From UBA3537 sp038138145 (GTDB lineage Bacteria; Bacteroidota; Bacteroidia; Flavobacteriales; Flavobacteriaceae), in the NCBI GenBank assembly GCA_038138145.1, contig JAYQDD010000001.1, positions 248,001 to 312,000 on the forward strand: DNA of 64,000 bases, in the 5' to 3' direction. Numbering within the stretch: the first letter of the stretch is position 1; the number at the start of each line of letters is the position of its first letter. A program made the translations under genes and the position numbers. Below the pieces are notes generated by a model that made no database searches, was not told the origin of the DNA, and saw only the letters and a list, made by a program, of their open reading frames with translations. Positions 50,506 through 59,968 of this stretch are shown here, one piece after another.

Positions 50506-51732
50506 ATGGAATTTTTTTTAGAAAAACTGAAACATCTCCTTTCCAAAACTGGGATGAGTCCTTCAATAGCCGATTGGACGAGTATCATTTTGCTAGTTTT
50601 TGCAGTACTCTTGCTTATTTTTCTTTTAGATTTTATCATACGTACCATTATTCGTGTAATCTTTACAAAAATCGCCAATCGATCCAAAACTACTTTTGAT
50701 GACATCATGATTGCGCATAAAGTACCTCGAAATATTGCGCATATTTTTCCTCTAATTATAGCGTACAAAAGCATCCCAAATATATTCTTTGAGCATCCGC
50801 AGTGGCAGTTTTTTCTTGAAAAAGTGATTTTGGTGCTTGGAATCATCTTTACTGTTTGGGGGCTTAGAAGTGTTTTTGGCTCTGTAAAAGACTTTTTTAA
50901 ATCTATAGATCGCCTTAAAGACAAACCAATTGATAGCTATATCCAAGTTATTATGATTTTTGTTTGGTTGACTGGAATTTTTGCCACTTTCGCCGTAATT
51001 ACGGGAATCTCGTTCTGGCAGTTTATGACTGGACTTGGTACAGTATCCGCAATCATTATTTTAGTTTTTAGGGATACAATTCTAGGTTTTGTAGCTAGTA
51101 TTCAAGTTTCTGTAAATGATATGGTGCGCATTGGCGATTGGATTACCTTTCAAAAATTTGGTGCCGATGGTGATGTGATTGAAATCAATCTAGCCACTGT
51201 AAAAGTTCGAAATTTTGACCATACCATCACGACAATCCCTACCTATGCCCTTATTTCAGATTCATTTAAAAATTGGCGTGGCATGACCGAATCCAATGGG
51301 CGACGCATTAAGCGTTCTCTGAATATCCGTATGGCCAGCATTCGTCATCTTCATGAAGATGATTTAGACAAATTATCTAAAGTCGATTTGATTAAAGATT
51401 ATATTTCTTCAAAAATAGAGGATATTACAAGTTATAACACAGAACATCAGGTTGATAAATCTCTTTTAATCAATGGGCGAAACCTTACAAATATTGGTGT
51501 TTTTAGAAAATACATTGAATCTTATGTCGAAAAGCATTCTGCAATCAATAAAGATTTGATGATTATGGCGCGTCAACTTCAACCTGGAGACAATGGTCTA
51601 CCTATCGAAATCTACGCATTTAGCAATGATAAACGATGGCAAAATTACGAATACATCATCGCTGATATATTTGATCACATCATTGCTGCATCTGCTACTT
51701 TTGATCTAGAAATTTATGAGCATAAGTTCTAG
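50506..51732 (+). CDS. MscS-family mechanosensitive channel
   Basis: 408 residues. Transmembrane segments at about 24-48, 80-118, 143-165 and the pore-lining helix TGLGTVSAIIILVFRDTILGFVASIQ (about 172-197). The beta domain follows (VNDMVRIGDWITFQKFGADGDVIEINLATVKVRNFDHTITTIPTYALISDSFKNW), with a cytosolic vestibule after it. It releases solutes upon osmotic downshift. The C-terminal region is longer than E. coli MscS (286 aa), as in the YbdG-like branch. Its last 17 bases overlap the next gene. Confidence 0.92.
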   Translation: MEFFLEKLKHLLSKTGMSPSIADWTSIILLVFAVLLLIFLLDFIIRTIIRVIFTKIANRSKTTFDDIMIAHKVPRNIAHIFPLIIAYKSIPNIFFEHPQWQFFLEKVILVLGIIFTVWGLRSVFGSVKDFFKSIDRLKDKPIDSYIQVIMIFVWLTGIFATFAVITGISFWQFMTGLGTVSAIIILVFRDTILGFVASIQVSVNDMVRIGDWITFQKFGADGDVIEINLATVKVRNFDHTITTIPTYALISDSFKNWRGMTESNGRRIKRSLNIRMASIRHLHEDDLDKLSKVDLIKDYISSKIEDITSYNTEHQVDKSLLINGRNLTNIGVFRKYIESYVEKHSAINKDLMIMARQLQPGDNGLPIEIYAFSNDKRWQNYEYIIADIFDHIIAASATFDLEIYEHKF

Positions 51733-52105
51733 AGATCAGCATTTTTTACATTTAAGACCAGAATTGTCTTCTGCCCAAGTATTGGAAGAAACAACTGCTA
51801 TTGAGGTATTTCAAAATACAGTTTTGCGCCCTATTCTGAAGCTTCAAAATGATGCTTTAATTCGTTTGTTTTTATTTGATTTAAAAAACAAAAAACAAAA
51901 CTTCAACCAATATAATAATTTAGAAAAGCAGAAATCCATTGCTACACATTTTAAATCTAATACTGCGCTAAAACAACAACTCTTGGGAATCATCATTGGG
52001 CTATTTACTAAAGACGAATTTGAGGTTTATCAAAAGGACAGCTCAAAAATAAACAAGCGCATTTTTTCGATGCTAAAACAACGTTTGGAAGACCAATTAA
52101 TTTAG
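51716..52105 (+). CDS. Small conserved-looking protein of unknown function
   Basis: 129 residues starting with ATG inside the end of the MscS gene (17-base overlap). The N-terminal RDQHFLHLRPELSSA and helical segments LRPILKLQNDALIRLFLFDL, LLGIIIGLFTKDEFEVYQKDSSKINKRIFSMLKQRLEDQ suggest an all-helical soluble protein. I recall related proteins in Flavobacteriaceae labelled glyoxalase, but no glyoxalase metal site is seen. Overlap suggests coupling to the channel gene. Confidence 0.65.
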   Translation: MSISSRDQHFLHLRPELSSAQVLEETTAIEVFQNTVLRPILKLQNDALIRLFLFDLKNKKQNFNQYNNLEKQKSIATHFKSNTALKQQLLGIIIGLFTKDEFEVYQKDSSKINKRIFSMLKQRLEDQLI

Positions 52106-52110
52106 GCGGT

Positions 52111-52893
52111 TTAAAATGTTATTTTATGTAAAATCAAACCAGATGCTGGAGCGATATAATCGATGGAAATTGTTGAATCTGTTTTTAAACTTCTTTCAAT
52201 AAAATCTAAATCCACCTCTCCCCGTCCGAGTTTAATTAATGCCCCCATCATCAAGCGAATTTGATGGCGACCAAACCCTTTACCTACAACGCGTAGCATA
52301 TAACTTTTTTTTGGAAAAAAATTTGCTGTATATAAGTCATTTTCAATCAGTTCACACTTCAGCAATTCACGATGATATAAGCCATTGTCAGTGGCTTTAT
52401 AACAATATGATTTGAAGTTATGTTTACCTTCGAAAAGTTGCGCACCTTTGGTCATTAATTCAACATCTAAAGGTTCTAAAATCGTGGTCATGATGGGTGC
52501 ACAAAACGGATGGCACTTCTCCCCTTGCGCAAAAATATAATGGTATTCTTTGTGTTTTGAATCTTGAATAATATTAAAATCCGAAGTAACTTCCTCAATT
52601 GACAACGCTCGAATATCTTGAGGTAAATTGGTATTGAAGTCAGCCAAAAACTGCACTAAATTTTCCAGAGGTTTGTCGTGTAAAAAAAGTTCGAACGCTG
52701 CTTCTTCTGCTGAAACTTTTGCATCTGTTCTGCTTGCGGCCAAAGTTTTAAAGCGCTGATCTTGAAGTACATACTTCATGGTCCGATCAATCATCAAGTG
52801 CAATGTTTTTGTGTTAGGTTGCTTTTGCCAACCATGAAAACGATAGCCCAAAAATTGAAATTTAATTAAGTAATAATATCGTTTTTGAAACAT
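52111..52893 (-). CDS. Divergent TruA-like tRNA pseudouridine synthase
   Basis: 260 residues with the TruA layout: YYYLIKFQFLGYRFHGWQKQPNTKTLHLMI at the start, the catalytic Asp D57 in ASRTDAKVSA, and MLRVVGKGFGRHQIRLMMGALIKLGRGEVDL near the end. Canonical TruA has GRTDAGVHA; here both glycines and the His are changed while Arg-Thr-Asp is kept. It may be a paralogue with a different target. Last gene of the minus-strand his block (36-base gap after hisIE). Confidence 0.82.
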   Translation of the reverse strand: MFQKRYYYLIKFQFLGYRFHGWQKQPNTKTLHLMIDRTMKYVLQDQRFKTLAASRTDAKVSAEEAAFELFLHDKPLENLVQFLADFNTNLPQDIRALSIEEVTSDFNIIQDSKHKEYHYIFAQGEKCHPFCAPIMTTILEPLDVELMTKGAQLFEGKHNFKSYCYKATDNGLYHRELLKCELIENDLYTANFFPKKSYMLRVVGKGFGRHQIRLMMGALIKLGRGEVDLDFIERSLKTDSTISIDYIAPASGLILHKITF

Positions 52894-52929
52894 TCAATCA
52901 AGATCGTATTTTTTGGCTATATATAAAAA

Positions 52930-53520
52930 TTAATGTCTGGATTTAAGAATTTTGACGACGTCCGAAAGAGAATAATTTTTTGCTTGGAGTAAGATTAAAT
53001 AGTGAAACAACAAATCGGCACTTTCCTCCAAAAACAAGTTGTCATTATTGTCTTTGGCCTCAATTACCACTTCAACGGCCTCCTCGCCTACTTTTTGAGC
53101 AATTTTATTGATGCCTTGTTCAAACAATTGAGCGACATACGAAACATCGGATTGTTCTTGTGCTTTTCGAGAAGAAATCACCGACTCTAAAGTGTTTAAA
53201 AATGATAAATCTGCACTATTCTGTTCACCCCAACAGTTGTCTGTGCCTTTATGACATGTTGGACCTTTTGGATTGGCTTTAATCAAAACTGCATCTTGAT
53301 CGCAATCAGATTTCATGGAGACGAGTTCAAGAAAATTGCCACTCTCCTCGCCTTTTGTCCAAAGGCGTTGTTTGCTACGGCTATAAAATGTAACCTTATT
53401 AGTTTCTATTGTTTTTGCGATGGATTCTTGATTCATATACCCCAGCATCAAAACAGTTTTTGTTTGTGCATCTTGAATAATAGCTGGGACTAATCCTTGT
53501 TGATCATATTTTACTTCCAT
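52930..53520 (-). CDS. hisIE: Bifunctional phosphoribosyl-AMP cyclohydrolase / phosphoribosyl-ATP pyrophosphatase
   Basis: 196 residues. HisI domain 1 to about 105 (VLMLGYMNQES, SRSKQRLWTKGEESGN, SDCDQDAVLI, the zinc cysteines in CHKGTDNCWG) and HisE domain about 110-196 (FEQGINKIAQKVGEEAVEVVIEAK with the Mg-binding Glu cluster). Steps two and three of histidine synthesis. The ATG overlaps the hisF stop by one base (TAATG). Confidence 0.97.
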   Translation of the reverse strand: MEVKYDQQGLVPAIIQDAQTKTVLMLGYMNQESIAKTIETNKVTFYSRSKQRLWTKGEESGNFLELVSMKSDCDQDAVLIKANPKGPTCHKGTDNCWGEQNSADLSFLNTLESVISSRKAQEQSDVSYVAQLFEQGINKIAQKVGEEAVEVVIEAKDNNDNLFLEESADLLFHYLILLQAKNYSLSDVVKILKSRH

Positions 53521-54275
53521 TATAACCTAATTGAAATGTTATGTTGTTTTAATTCTTTTTTTAAATCTATGATTGAAATTTCACCAAAATGAAACACACT
53601 TGCGGCCAAAGCAGCATCTGCGGCATCATCTTTAAATACATCAATAAAATGTTCTGGTTTACCTGCACCACCTGAAGCAATTACAGGGATATTCACTGTA
53701 GATGAAAGCGTTTTTAGGGCATTGGTAGCAAAACCTGTTTTTACGCCATCATGATTCATTGAAGTAAATAAAATTTCACCTGCACCAAGCGCTTCAACTT
53801 CTTTGGCCCATTCGTATAATTTCAAATCGGTTGGTTGTGTACCACCTGCCAAATGAACAATCCACTCGTTATTGATTTTCTTAGCGTCAATAGCCACCAC
53901 AATACATTGATTGCCATAGGCCTCAGACAATTCTTTTATGAGTTCTGGACGCTTGATTGCTGATGAATTAACTGCTACTTTATCAGCGCCAGATTTTAAT
54001 AATTTTGCGGCATCATCGATGCTGCGCACACCTCCACCCACTGTAAATGGAATATCAATTTGACGCGCTACTTGCCGAACCATTTCATGTGTTGTTGTTC
54101 GCGCCTCTAAGGTGGCAGATATATCTAAAAACACCAACTCATCCGCTCCTTGAGTAGCATATTGTTTGGCCAGTGCCACTGGGTCGCCTGCATCGCGAAG
54201 ATTGACAAAATTCACGCCTTTTACGGTACGACCGTTTTTAATATCTAAACAAGGTATAATTCGTTTTGTTAGCAT
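53520..54275 (-). CDS. hisF: Imidazole glycerol phosphate synthase, cyclase subunit
   Basis: 251 residues, beta/alpha barrel. RIIPCLDIKNGRTVKGVNF carries catalytic D11; VVAIDAKK carries the second catalytic Asp (about 130). It forms IGP and AICAR with ammonia from HisH. Follows hisA with no gap. Confidence 0.98.
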   Translation of the reverse strand: MLTKRIIPCLDIKNGRTVKGVNFVNLRDAGDPVALAKQYATQGADELVFLDISATLEARTTTHEMVRQVARQIDIPFTVGGGVRSIDDAAKLLKSGADKVAVNSSAIKRPELIKELSEAYGNQCIVVAIDAKKINNEWIVHLAGGTQPTDLKLYEWAKEVEALGAGEILFTSMNHDGVKTGFATNALKTLSSTVNIPVIASGGAGKPEHFIDVFKDDAADAALAASVFHFGEISIIDLKKELKQHNISIRL

Positions 54276-55004
54276 TTATTTTGAATTTAATTGAATGGAT
54301 TCAAGTTGTTTTAACGTGATTTTTCCTTCGTAAATCGCTTTACCAATAATAACGCCTGCGCAACCCAACTGCATCAACTTAGGGAGATCTTCAGCAGCGG
54401 AAACTCCTCCAGACGCAATGAGGTTAATTGCGGGTGTGTTGGCTAAAATCTTTCGGTATAAAACGTATGAGGGGCCTTGCAACATACCATCTTTTGAAAT
54501 ATCAGTGCAAACCACATCGGTGATGCCCTTTTTGGCATACGCTTCAATAAATGGCAACACTTCTAAATCACTCGCTTCTTGCCATCCGTGTACCGCAATT
54601 TTTTGTTGCATACAATCAGCACCAAGAATGATTTTTTCTGCACCATACAAAGATAACCATGATTCAAATTTTGATGGATTTTTTACGGCAATACTCCCAC
54701 CAGTAATTTGATTTGCTCCAGATTCAAAAGCAATTTTTAAATCCTCATCTGATTTTAGTCCTCCGCCAAAATCAATTTTTAGTTGTGTTTTTGTACTGAT
54801 TTCTTCTAAAATCTTATAATTTACTATGTGTTGCGCTTTGGCACCATCTAAATCTACTAAATGCAAATATTCAATACCCACAGCTTCAAATTGTTTGGCA
54901 ACTTCCAAAGGATTTGAATTGTATACCTTTTTGGTCGAATAGTCCCCTTTGGTGAGTCGAACACATTGTCCATCAATAAGATCAATTGCAGGGATGATTT
55001 TCAT
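54276..55004 (-). CDS. hisA: ProFAR isomerase
   Basis: 242 residues, the barrel twin of HisF. KIIPAIDLIDGQCVRLTKGDY (catalytic D8) and VCTDISKDGMLQGPS (second Asp) are visible. Isomerises ProFAR to PRFAR. Two bases after hisH. Confidence 0.97.
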   Translation of the reverse strand: MKIIPAIDLIDGQCVRLTKGDYSTKKVYNSNPLEVAKQFEAVGIEYLHLVDLDGAKAQHIVNYKILEEISTKTQLKIDFGGGLKSDEDLKIAFESGANQITGGSIAVKNPSKFESWLSLYGAEKIILGADCMQQKIAVHGWQEASDLEVLPFIEAYAKKGITDVVCTDISKDGMLQGPSYVLYRKILANTPAINLIASGGVSAAEDLPKLMQLGCAGVIIGKAIYEGKITLKQLESIQLNSK

Positions 55005-55006
55005 GG

Positions 55007-55588
55007 TTAAAGGTTTAAAAAATTAGTTAGTATTTGTGCTCCATCAGTGCTGCTTTTTTCAGGGTGAAATTGTACGCCATAAAAGTTTTTATGTTGTAGT
55101 GCCGCTGAAAAAGGTAACTCATAAGTTGAAGATGCAATAGTTTGCTCAACCTTTGGCGCATAATAACTGTGGACTGAGTACATATACGGATTCGAATTTA
55201 ACCCTTTGAACAAATCTGATTTCAAATCTTCAATACAATTCCAACCCATATGGGGCACTTTTACCGCATTGGTGAACCGTTTGACATCAACATCAAAAAC
55301 GCCTAATCCTTTGGTCTCCCCTTCTTCTGTACTGTTGCACAATAATTGCATGCCCAAGCAAATCCCCAATACATCTTGTTTTAGGTTAGGAATTAAATGA
55401 GCCAATCCAGTAGCATTCAATTGTTTCATCGCTTCTCCAGCATGTCCAACCCCTGGAAAAATGATTTTATCCGATGACAAAATTTGTTCTTTATCACTAG
55501 AAAGTATTGCATTAACACCTAGCCGTGCCAATGCAAACTGAACACTTTGTATATTTCCTGCACCATAATCTAAAATTGTGACTTTCAT
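55007..55588 (-). CDS. hisH: Imidazole glycerol phosphate synthase, glutaminase subunit
   Basis: 193 residues, class I glutamine amidotransferase. Nucleophile C77 in DVLGICLGMQLL; the His-Glu pair is in GVQFHPEKSS. Supplies ammonia to HisF. Its start overlaps the hisB stop (TAATG). Confidence 0.97.
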   Translation of the reverse strand: MKVTILDYGAGNIQSVQFALARLGVNAILSSDKEQILSSDKIIFPGVGHAGEAMKQLNATGLAHLIPNLKQDVLGICLGMQLLCNSTEEGETKGLGVFDVDVKRFTNAVKVPHMGWNCIEDLKSDLFKGLNSNPYMYSVHSYYAPKVEQTIASSTYELPFSAALQHKNFYGVQFHPEKSSTDGAQILTNFLNL

Positions 55589-56721
55589 TAGAGCGTACCT
55601 TTTGTTGATGGAAGAATCATTTTATTTGCATCACGCTTTACAGCCATTTTAATGGATTTTGCAAACGCTTTAAAAATGGCTTCTATCTTATGGTGTTCAT
55701 TGGTGCCCTCAGCTTTGATGTTGAGATTACATTTTGCGCCATCTGAAAAGGATTTAAAGAAGTGTAAAAACATTTCTGTAGGCATTTTCCCAATATATTC
55801 GCGCTTAAAATCTGCCGCCCAAACGAGCCAGTTTCGCCCACCAAAGTCTATGGCTACTTGTGCCAAGCAATCGTCCATAGGTAAACAGAACCCATAGCGT
55901 TCAATCCCTAATTTATCGCCCAAAGTCTTGCTGAACAATTCGCCCAAAGCAATGGCTGTATCTTCAATAGTGTGGTGCTCATCAACTTCTAAATCCCCAA
56001 TAACTTTGATGTCCAAATCCATTTGTCCATGGCGCGCAATTTGATCTAACATATGGTCAAAAAATGCAAGCCCTGTAGAGATATTACTTTTTCCTGTTCC
56101 ATCAAGATTTAACGTAATTTGAATGTCTGTTTCGTTCGTAGTTCTACTGATTTTACCCGTTCGAGATTTTAGTTTTAAAAATTCATAAATATCCAACCAA
56201 CTGTTTGTTTCTAGTGCGGTATGCGCTGTTAATTCATTTTCAGTAACACCGATTTCATCAGTCCCCAAATAGGTATTATCGTTAATGTAAATACCTTTTG
56301 CACCTAAATTTTTGGCCAATTCTATATCGGTCAATCGATCTCCAATCACAAACGAGTTTTTTAAATCATAATCTTCTGAAAAATAAGCTTTTAGTAAACC
56401 CGTATTTGGTTTTCTTGTCGGCGCATTATCTTTGGCAAAGGTTCTATCAATGTGCTGATTAGAAAAGGTAATTCCTTCATTTTCAAAGCATTTTATCATC
56501 AAATCGTGCACTGCCCAAAAGGTCTTTTCAGGAAAAGAAGAAGTTCCTAACCCATCTTGATTGGTGACCATAACCAATTCAAAATCGAGCTCCTGAGCAA
56601 TTTTTTTTAAATAGGTAAAAACCTCTGGATAAAATTCTAGTTTTTCAAAGCTGTCAATCTGTTGGTCTTCTGGTTCTCTAATCAGCGTTCCATCGCGGTC
56701 TATAAATAAAACTTTTTTCAT
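55588..56721 (-). CDS. hisB: Bifunctional histidinol-phosphatase / imidazoleglycerol-phosphate dehydratase
   Basis: 377-residue fusion as in E. coli. HAD phosphatase at about 1-165 (LFIDRDGTLI with D8 and D10, GDRLTDIELAKNLG) and IGPD at about 195-377 (metal-binding HHTIEDTAIALGE and EHHKIEAIFKAFAKS). It catalyses steps six and eight of the pathway. Confidence 0.97.
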   Translation of the reverse strand: MKKVLFIDRDGTLIREPEDQQIDSFEKLEFYPEVFTYLKKIAQELDFELVMVTNQDGLGTSSFPEKTFWAVHDLMIKCFENEGITFSNQHIDRTFAKDNAPTRKPNTGLLKAYFSEDYDLKNSFVIGDRLTDIELAKNLGAKGIYINDNTYLGTDEIGVTENELTAHTALETNSWLDIYEFLKLKSRTGKISRTTNETDIQITLNLDGTGKSNISTGLAFFDHMLDQIARHGQMDLDIKVIGDLEVDEHHTIEDTAIALGELFSKTLGDKLGIERYGFCLPMDDCLAQVAIDFGGRNWLVWAADFKREYIGKMPTEMFLHFFKSFSDGAKCNLNIKAEGTNEHHKIEAIFKAFAKSIKMAVKRDANKMILPSTKGTL

Positions 56722-56722
56722 G

Positions 56723-57757
56723 CTATAGTGTTTTAAATACGTTAATGAGTTTTATATTTTCTTCGGGGGTTCCTACGGTTATGCGTAAGCAATTTTCGCA
56801 CAAAGGTTGGTTGGTTCTGTTGCGTACAATAATTCCTTTTTGCTTCAATTGTGCATAACGTAAATTAGCATCATCTACACGAATTAAAATAAAATTTGCA
56901 TCTGTTGGAAATAGGGTTTCAATCCATGAAATGCTTTTAAAGGTATTAATTAATGCATCGCGTTCCGATAAAATAATTTGTACTTGTTTTTGAGTTACAG
57001 AATCCTTAGAAAGTACTTCTAAAGCGGCTTTTTGTGTTAGTATGTTGATATTGTATGGGGGTTTTATTTTATTCAAAACAGCTATAATTTCTGATGAAGC
57101 ATAACAAATCCCCAAGCGAATTCCAGCCAATCCGTATGCTTTAGACAAGGTTTGTGTCACCACAAGATTGGGGTATGCCGACAAGTCTTCTATCCAACTC
57201 CTTTCAGCTGTAAAATCTATGTACGCTTCATCGATGACTACAATACCATTAAAATTATCTAAAATTTGTTTTATTGCTGTTGCATTCATGATGTTACCAG
57301 ATGGATTGTTTGGAGAACAAATAAAAAGAAGTTTTGTATTGGGTTGAATTGCATTTAATACCGCTTCCACATCGATTTGAAAATCTGCCGTTAGCGCTAC
57401 AGTTTGTTGCTCTACGGCGTTTAAATTGGCCAATACTCCATACATCCCATAGGTGGGTGTAAGCGTCAAAACAGCATCTTGATTGGGTTCGCAAAACACA
57501 CGAAACAACAAATCCAAAACTTCATCACTACCATTTCCAAGCAAAATTTGATTGGGCTCTACTCCATTTAATTCTGCTAATTTGTTTTTTAAAAGCTGTT
57601 GTTGTGGATCTGGATAACGGTTTAATCCATTGGTAAAAGGATTTTCATTGGCATCCAAAAAGACAAGGTTTTTATCTTGACTTTTAAATTCATCTCGAGC
57701 GGATGAGTACGGTTTCATGGCCTTCACAGAAGGTCTTATTAACTCATTAAGATTCAT
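56723..57757 (-). CDS. hisC: Histidinol-phosphate aminotransferase
   Basis: 344 residues, fold-type I PLP enzyme. The PLP lysine is K206 in VTQTLSKAYGLAG; YPDPQQQLL, CSPNNPSGN and the C-terminal LRITVGTPEEN are family marks. Its start overlaps the end of hisD by 11 bases. Confidence 0.97.
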   Translation of the reverse strand: MNLNELIRPSVKAMKPYSSARDEFKSQDKNLVFLDANENPFTNGLNRYPDPQQQLLKNKLAELNGVEPNQILLGNGSDEVLDLLFRVFCEPNQDAVLTLTPTYGMYGVLANLNAVEQQTVALTADFQIDVEAVLNAIQPNTKLLFICSPNNPSGNIMNATAIKQILDNFNGIVVIDEAYIDFTAERSWIEDLSAYPNLVVTQTLSKAYGLAGIRLGICYASSEIIAVLNKIKPPYNINILTQKAALEVLSKDSVTQKQVQIILSERDALINTFKSISWIETLFPTDANFILIRVDDANLRYAQLKQKGIIVRNRTNQPLCENCLRITVGTPEENIKLINVFKTL

Positions 57758-59039
57758 TATTCAATGTTTTTAAACGAATAGAAACGGCATTTTTGTGCGC
57801 CATAAGACCTTCAGCTTCTGCCATTAGCTCGATTGTTGGGCCTAAATTTTTTAAGCCTTCTTTTGAAATTTCTTGAAAGGTGATGCTTTTGAGAAAGCTA
57901 TCCAAATTCACTCCTGAATATGCTTTGGCATACCCATTTGTTGGAAGGGTGTGGTTTGTTCCTGAAGCATAATCACCTGCACTCTCTGGAGTATAATCAC
58001 CAATAAATACAGATCCTGCATTTTGAACATTATCGACAAAATAAGAATTGTTTGATGTAGCAATAATATAGTGCTCTGGCCCATAAAAATTAATCAACTC
58101 TGCCGCACGAGCTTCTTCAGAAATATAAATCAACTTCATGTTGATTAGGGCTTTTTCAATGATAGCTTTCCTATTTAAACGTTGTGTTTGTAAGGTAACT
58201 TCTTTAGAAACAGCTTTTATGAGTTGTTCTGAGGTTGAAACTAAAACCACTTGACTATCGGCTCCGTGTTCGGCTTGACTTAACAAATCTGAAGCCACAA
58301 ACGCTGGCGTTGCTGTATCGTCGGCCATCACTAACAATTCGCTAGGACCTGCAGGCATATCAATAGCTACACCATATTTGGTGGCAAATTGCTTTGCTGC
58401 AGTTACGTATTGATTTCCTGGCCCAAACAGTTTTGAAACTCTTGGTATCGTTTCTGTGCCAAAAGTCATAGCCGCAACGGCTTGAATACCACCAACTTTG
58501 TAAATTTGAGTTACGCCACAAAGTGCTGCTGTGTACAGGATTTCGTTGGCGATTTTCCCTGAAGCATTTGGTGGTGTGCACAAGACAATTGAAGAACATC
58601 CAGCAATTTTTGCTGGTATGGCCAGCATCAATACTGTGGAGAATAACGGCGCACTTCCTCCTGGGATATACAATCCCACGGCATCAATTGGGCGTTTTTC
58701 TTGCCAACAACGAACTCCTGCTTGAGTTTGAACATCAATGCGGCTGGTTTTTTGGGCTTTGTGAAATGTTTCAATATTTGATTTTGCCTGTATAATCGCT
58801 GTTTTTAGTGCGGATGGAACTGAAGCTTTTGCAGATTCAATTTCAGCAGGCGAAACCAAAAACGCTTCTATTTCGACCCCATCAAAAGTTTTGGTGTATG
58901 TTCTAAGCGCTTCATCGCCCTTTTGCTTTACCGCAGTAAACACTTCGTCTACAACAGTATTTAACGCTTCAACAGATTGGGTTGGACGTTTTAAAACTTC
59001 GGCCCATTGGGCAGGATTTGGATTTTTAATAATCTGCAT
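57747..59039 (-). CDS. hisD: Histidinol dehydrogenase
   Basis: 430 residues from the ATG at 59039 (the ORF extends into hisG). Zinc-dependent two-step oxidation of histidinol to histidine. Zinc and catalytic residues lie in SQAEHGADSQV, FYGPEHYII and SGTNHTLPT. TAATG overlap with the hisG stop. Confidence 0.97.
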   Translation of the reverse strand: MQIIKNPNPAQWAEVLKRPTQSVEALNTVVDEVFTAVKQKGDEALRTYTKTFDGVEIEAFLVSPAEIESAKASVPSALKTAIIQAKSNIETFHKAQKTSRIDVQTQAGVRCWQEKRPIDAVGLYIPGGSAPLFSTVLMLAIPAKIAGCSSIVLCTPPNASGKIANEILYTAALCGVTQIYKVGGIQAVAAMTFGTETIPRVSKLFGPGNQYVTAAKQFATKYGVAIDMPAGPSELLVMADDTATPAFVASDLLSQAEHGADSQVVLVSTSEQLIKAVSKEVTLQTQRLNRKAIIEKALINMKLIYISEEARAAELINFYGPEHYIIATSNNSYFVDNVQNAGSVFIGDYTPESAGDYASGTNHTLPTNGYAKAYSGVNLDSFLKSITFQEISKEGLKNLGPTIELMAEAEGLMAHKNAVSIRLKTLNNES

Positions 59040-59896
59040 TAGAGTACCATTTTTTCGATTGGACAAATAAGAATTCCTTCGGCTCCATTGGCTTTTAAAT
59101 CGTCAATGATGTCCCAAAATTTATTGCGTTGAATTACACTATGTACAGAACTCCACCCAGATTGTGCTAAAGGCAAAACCGTTGGACTTTTCATTCCCGG
59201 GAGAATAGATATAATTTTGTCAAGACGTTCATTAGGTGCGTTTAATAATACATATTTTGAGGTTCTGCCTTTGAGTACAGATTCCATTCTAAACTTGATA
59301 CGCTCTAAAATTTTTACTTGTTCTTCTTTAATTTTTGGTGAAACGGCCAATACCGCTTCAGAGGTAAGAATCACTTCTTTTTCGACCAAGTTGTTTTTAA
59401 ACAACGTCCCCCCAGTAGAAACTATATCGACAATAGCATCTGCAAGACCAATATTGGGTGCAATTTCAACAGAACCATTAATGACGTGCAACTCGGCTTG
59501 AATTCCTTTTTCGTCTAAAAATGCTTGAACGGTATTGGGATAAGAAGTTGCAATTTTTTTGCCATTCAAATCGTTAATATCTATATATGCCATTGTTTTT
59601 GGTACGGCAATAGAAACGCGACAACGTGAAAAATTAAGTGCCAATTCAGATTGAATAGCACCACCCTTTTCGACCAAAATATTACTGCCAATAATGGCTA
59701 CATCAACCACTCCATCAGATAAATATTGTGGAATATCACCATTACGCAAGTAAAAAACTTCGATAGGAAAGTTGGTCGCTCTGGCCTTTAGTTGCTCCTT
59801 TCCATTGTCTACAGATATACCAATGTCTTTGAGTAATTTTAAGGAATCTTCCTTTAATCGCCCTGATTTTTGAACTGCTATTTTTAATGTTTCCAT
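59039..59896 (-). CDS. hisG: ATP phosphoribosyltransferase (long form)
   Basis: 285 residues: the catalytic domains plus a C-terminal ACT-like regulatory domain, so it does not need HisZ and should be feedback-inhibited by histidine. First enzyme of the pathway. DVAIIGSNILVEKG and VDIVSTGGTLFKNNLVE (PRPP-binding) are visible. It is the first structural gene after the attenuator. Confidence 0.96.
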   Translation of the reverse strand: METLKIAVQKSGRLKEDSLKLLKDIGISVDNGKEQLKARATNFPIEVFYLRNGDIPQYLSDGVVDVAIIGSNILVEKGGAIQSELALNFSRCRVSIAVPKTMAYIDINDLNGKKIATSYPNTVQAFLDEKGIQAELHVINGSVEIAPNIGLADAIVDIVSTGGTLFKNNLVEKEVILTSEAVLAVSPKIKEEQVKILERIKFRMESVLKGRTSKYVLLNAPNERLDKIISILPGMKSPTVLPLAQSGWSSVHSVIQRNKFWDIIDDLKANGAEGILICPIEKMVL

Positions 59897-59913
59897 TTTT
59901 TTAAATTTTTAAA

Positions 59914-59946
59914 TAAAAAAAACCCGCAAGAATGTTCAAGCGGGTT
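59914..59946 (-). terminator. Attenuator terminator of the his operon
   Basis: On the minus strand AACCCGC (59946... reading into 59940 side) forms a 7-bp GC-rich stem between 59940-59946 and 59921-59927 with a 12-base loop, followed by eight U in the RNA. It lies between the leader peptide and hisG, so it must be bypassed for operon expression. Confidence 0.85.
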
Positions 59947-59968
59947 AATGATGTTTTATAAATTAAAT

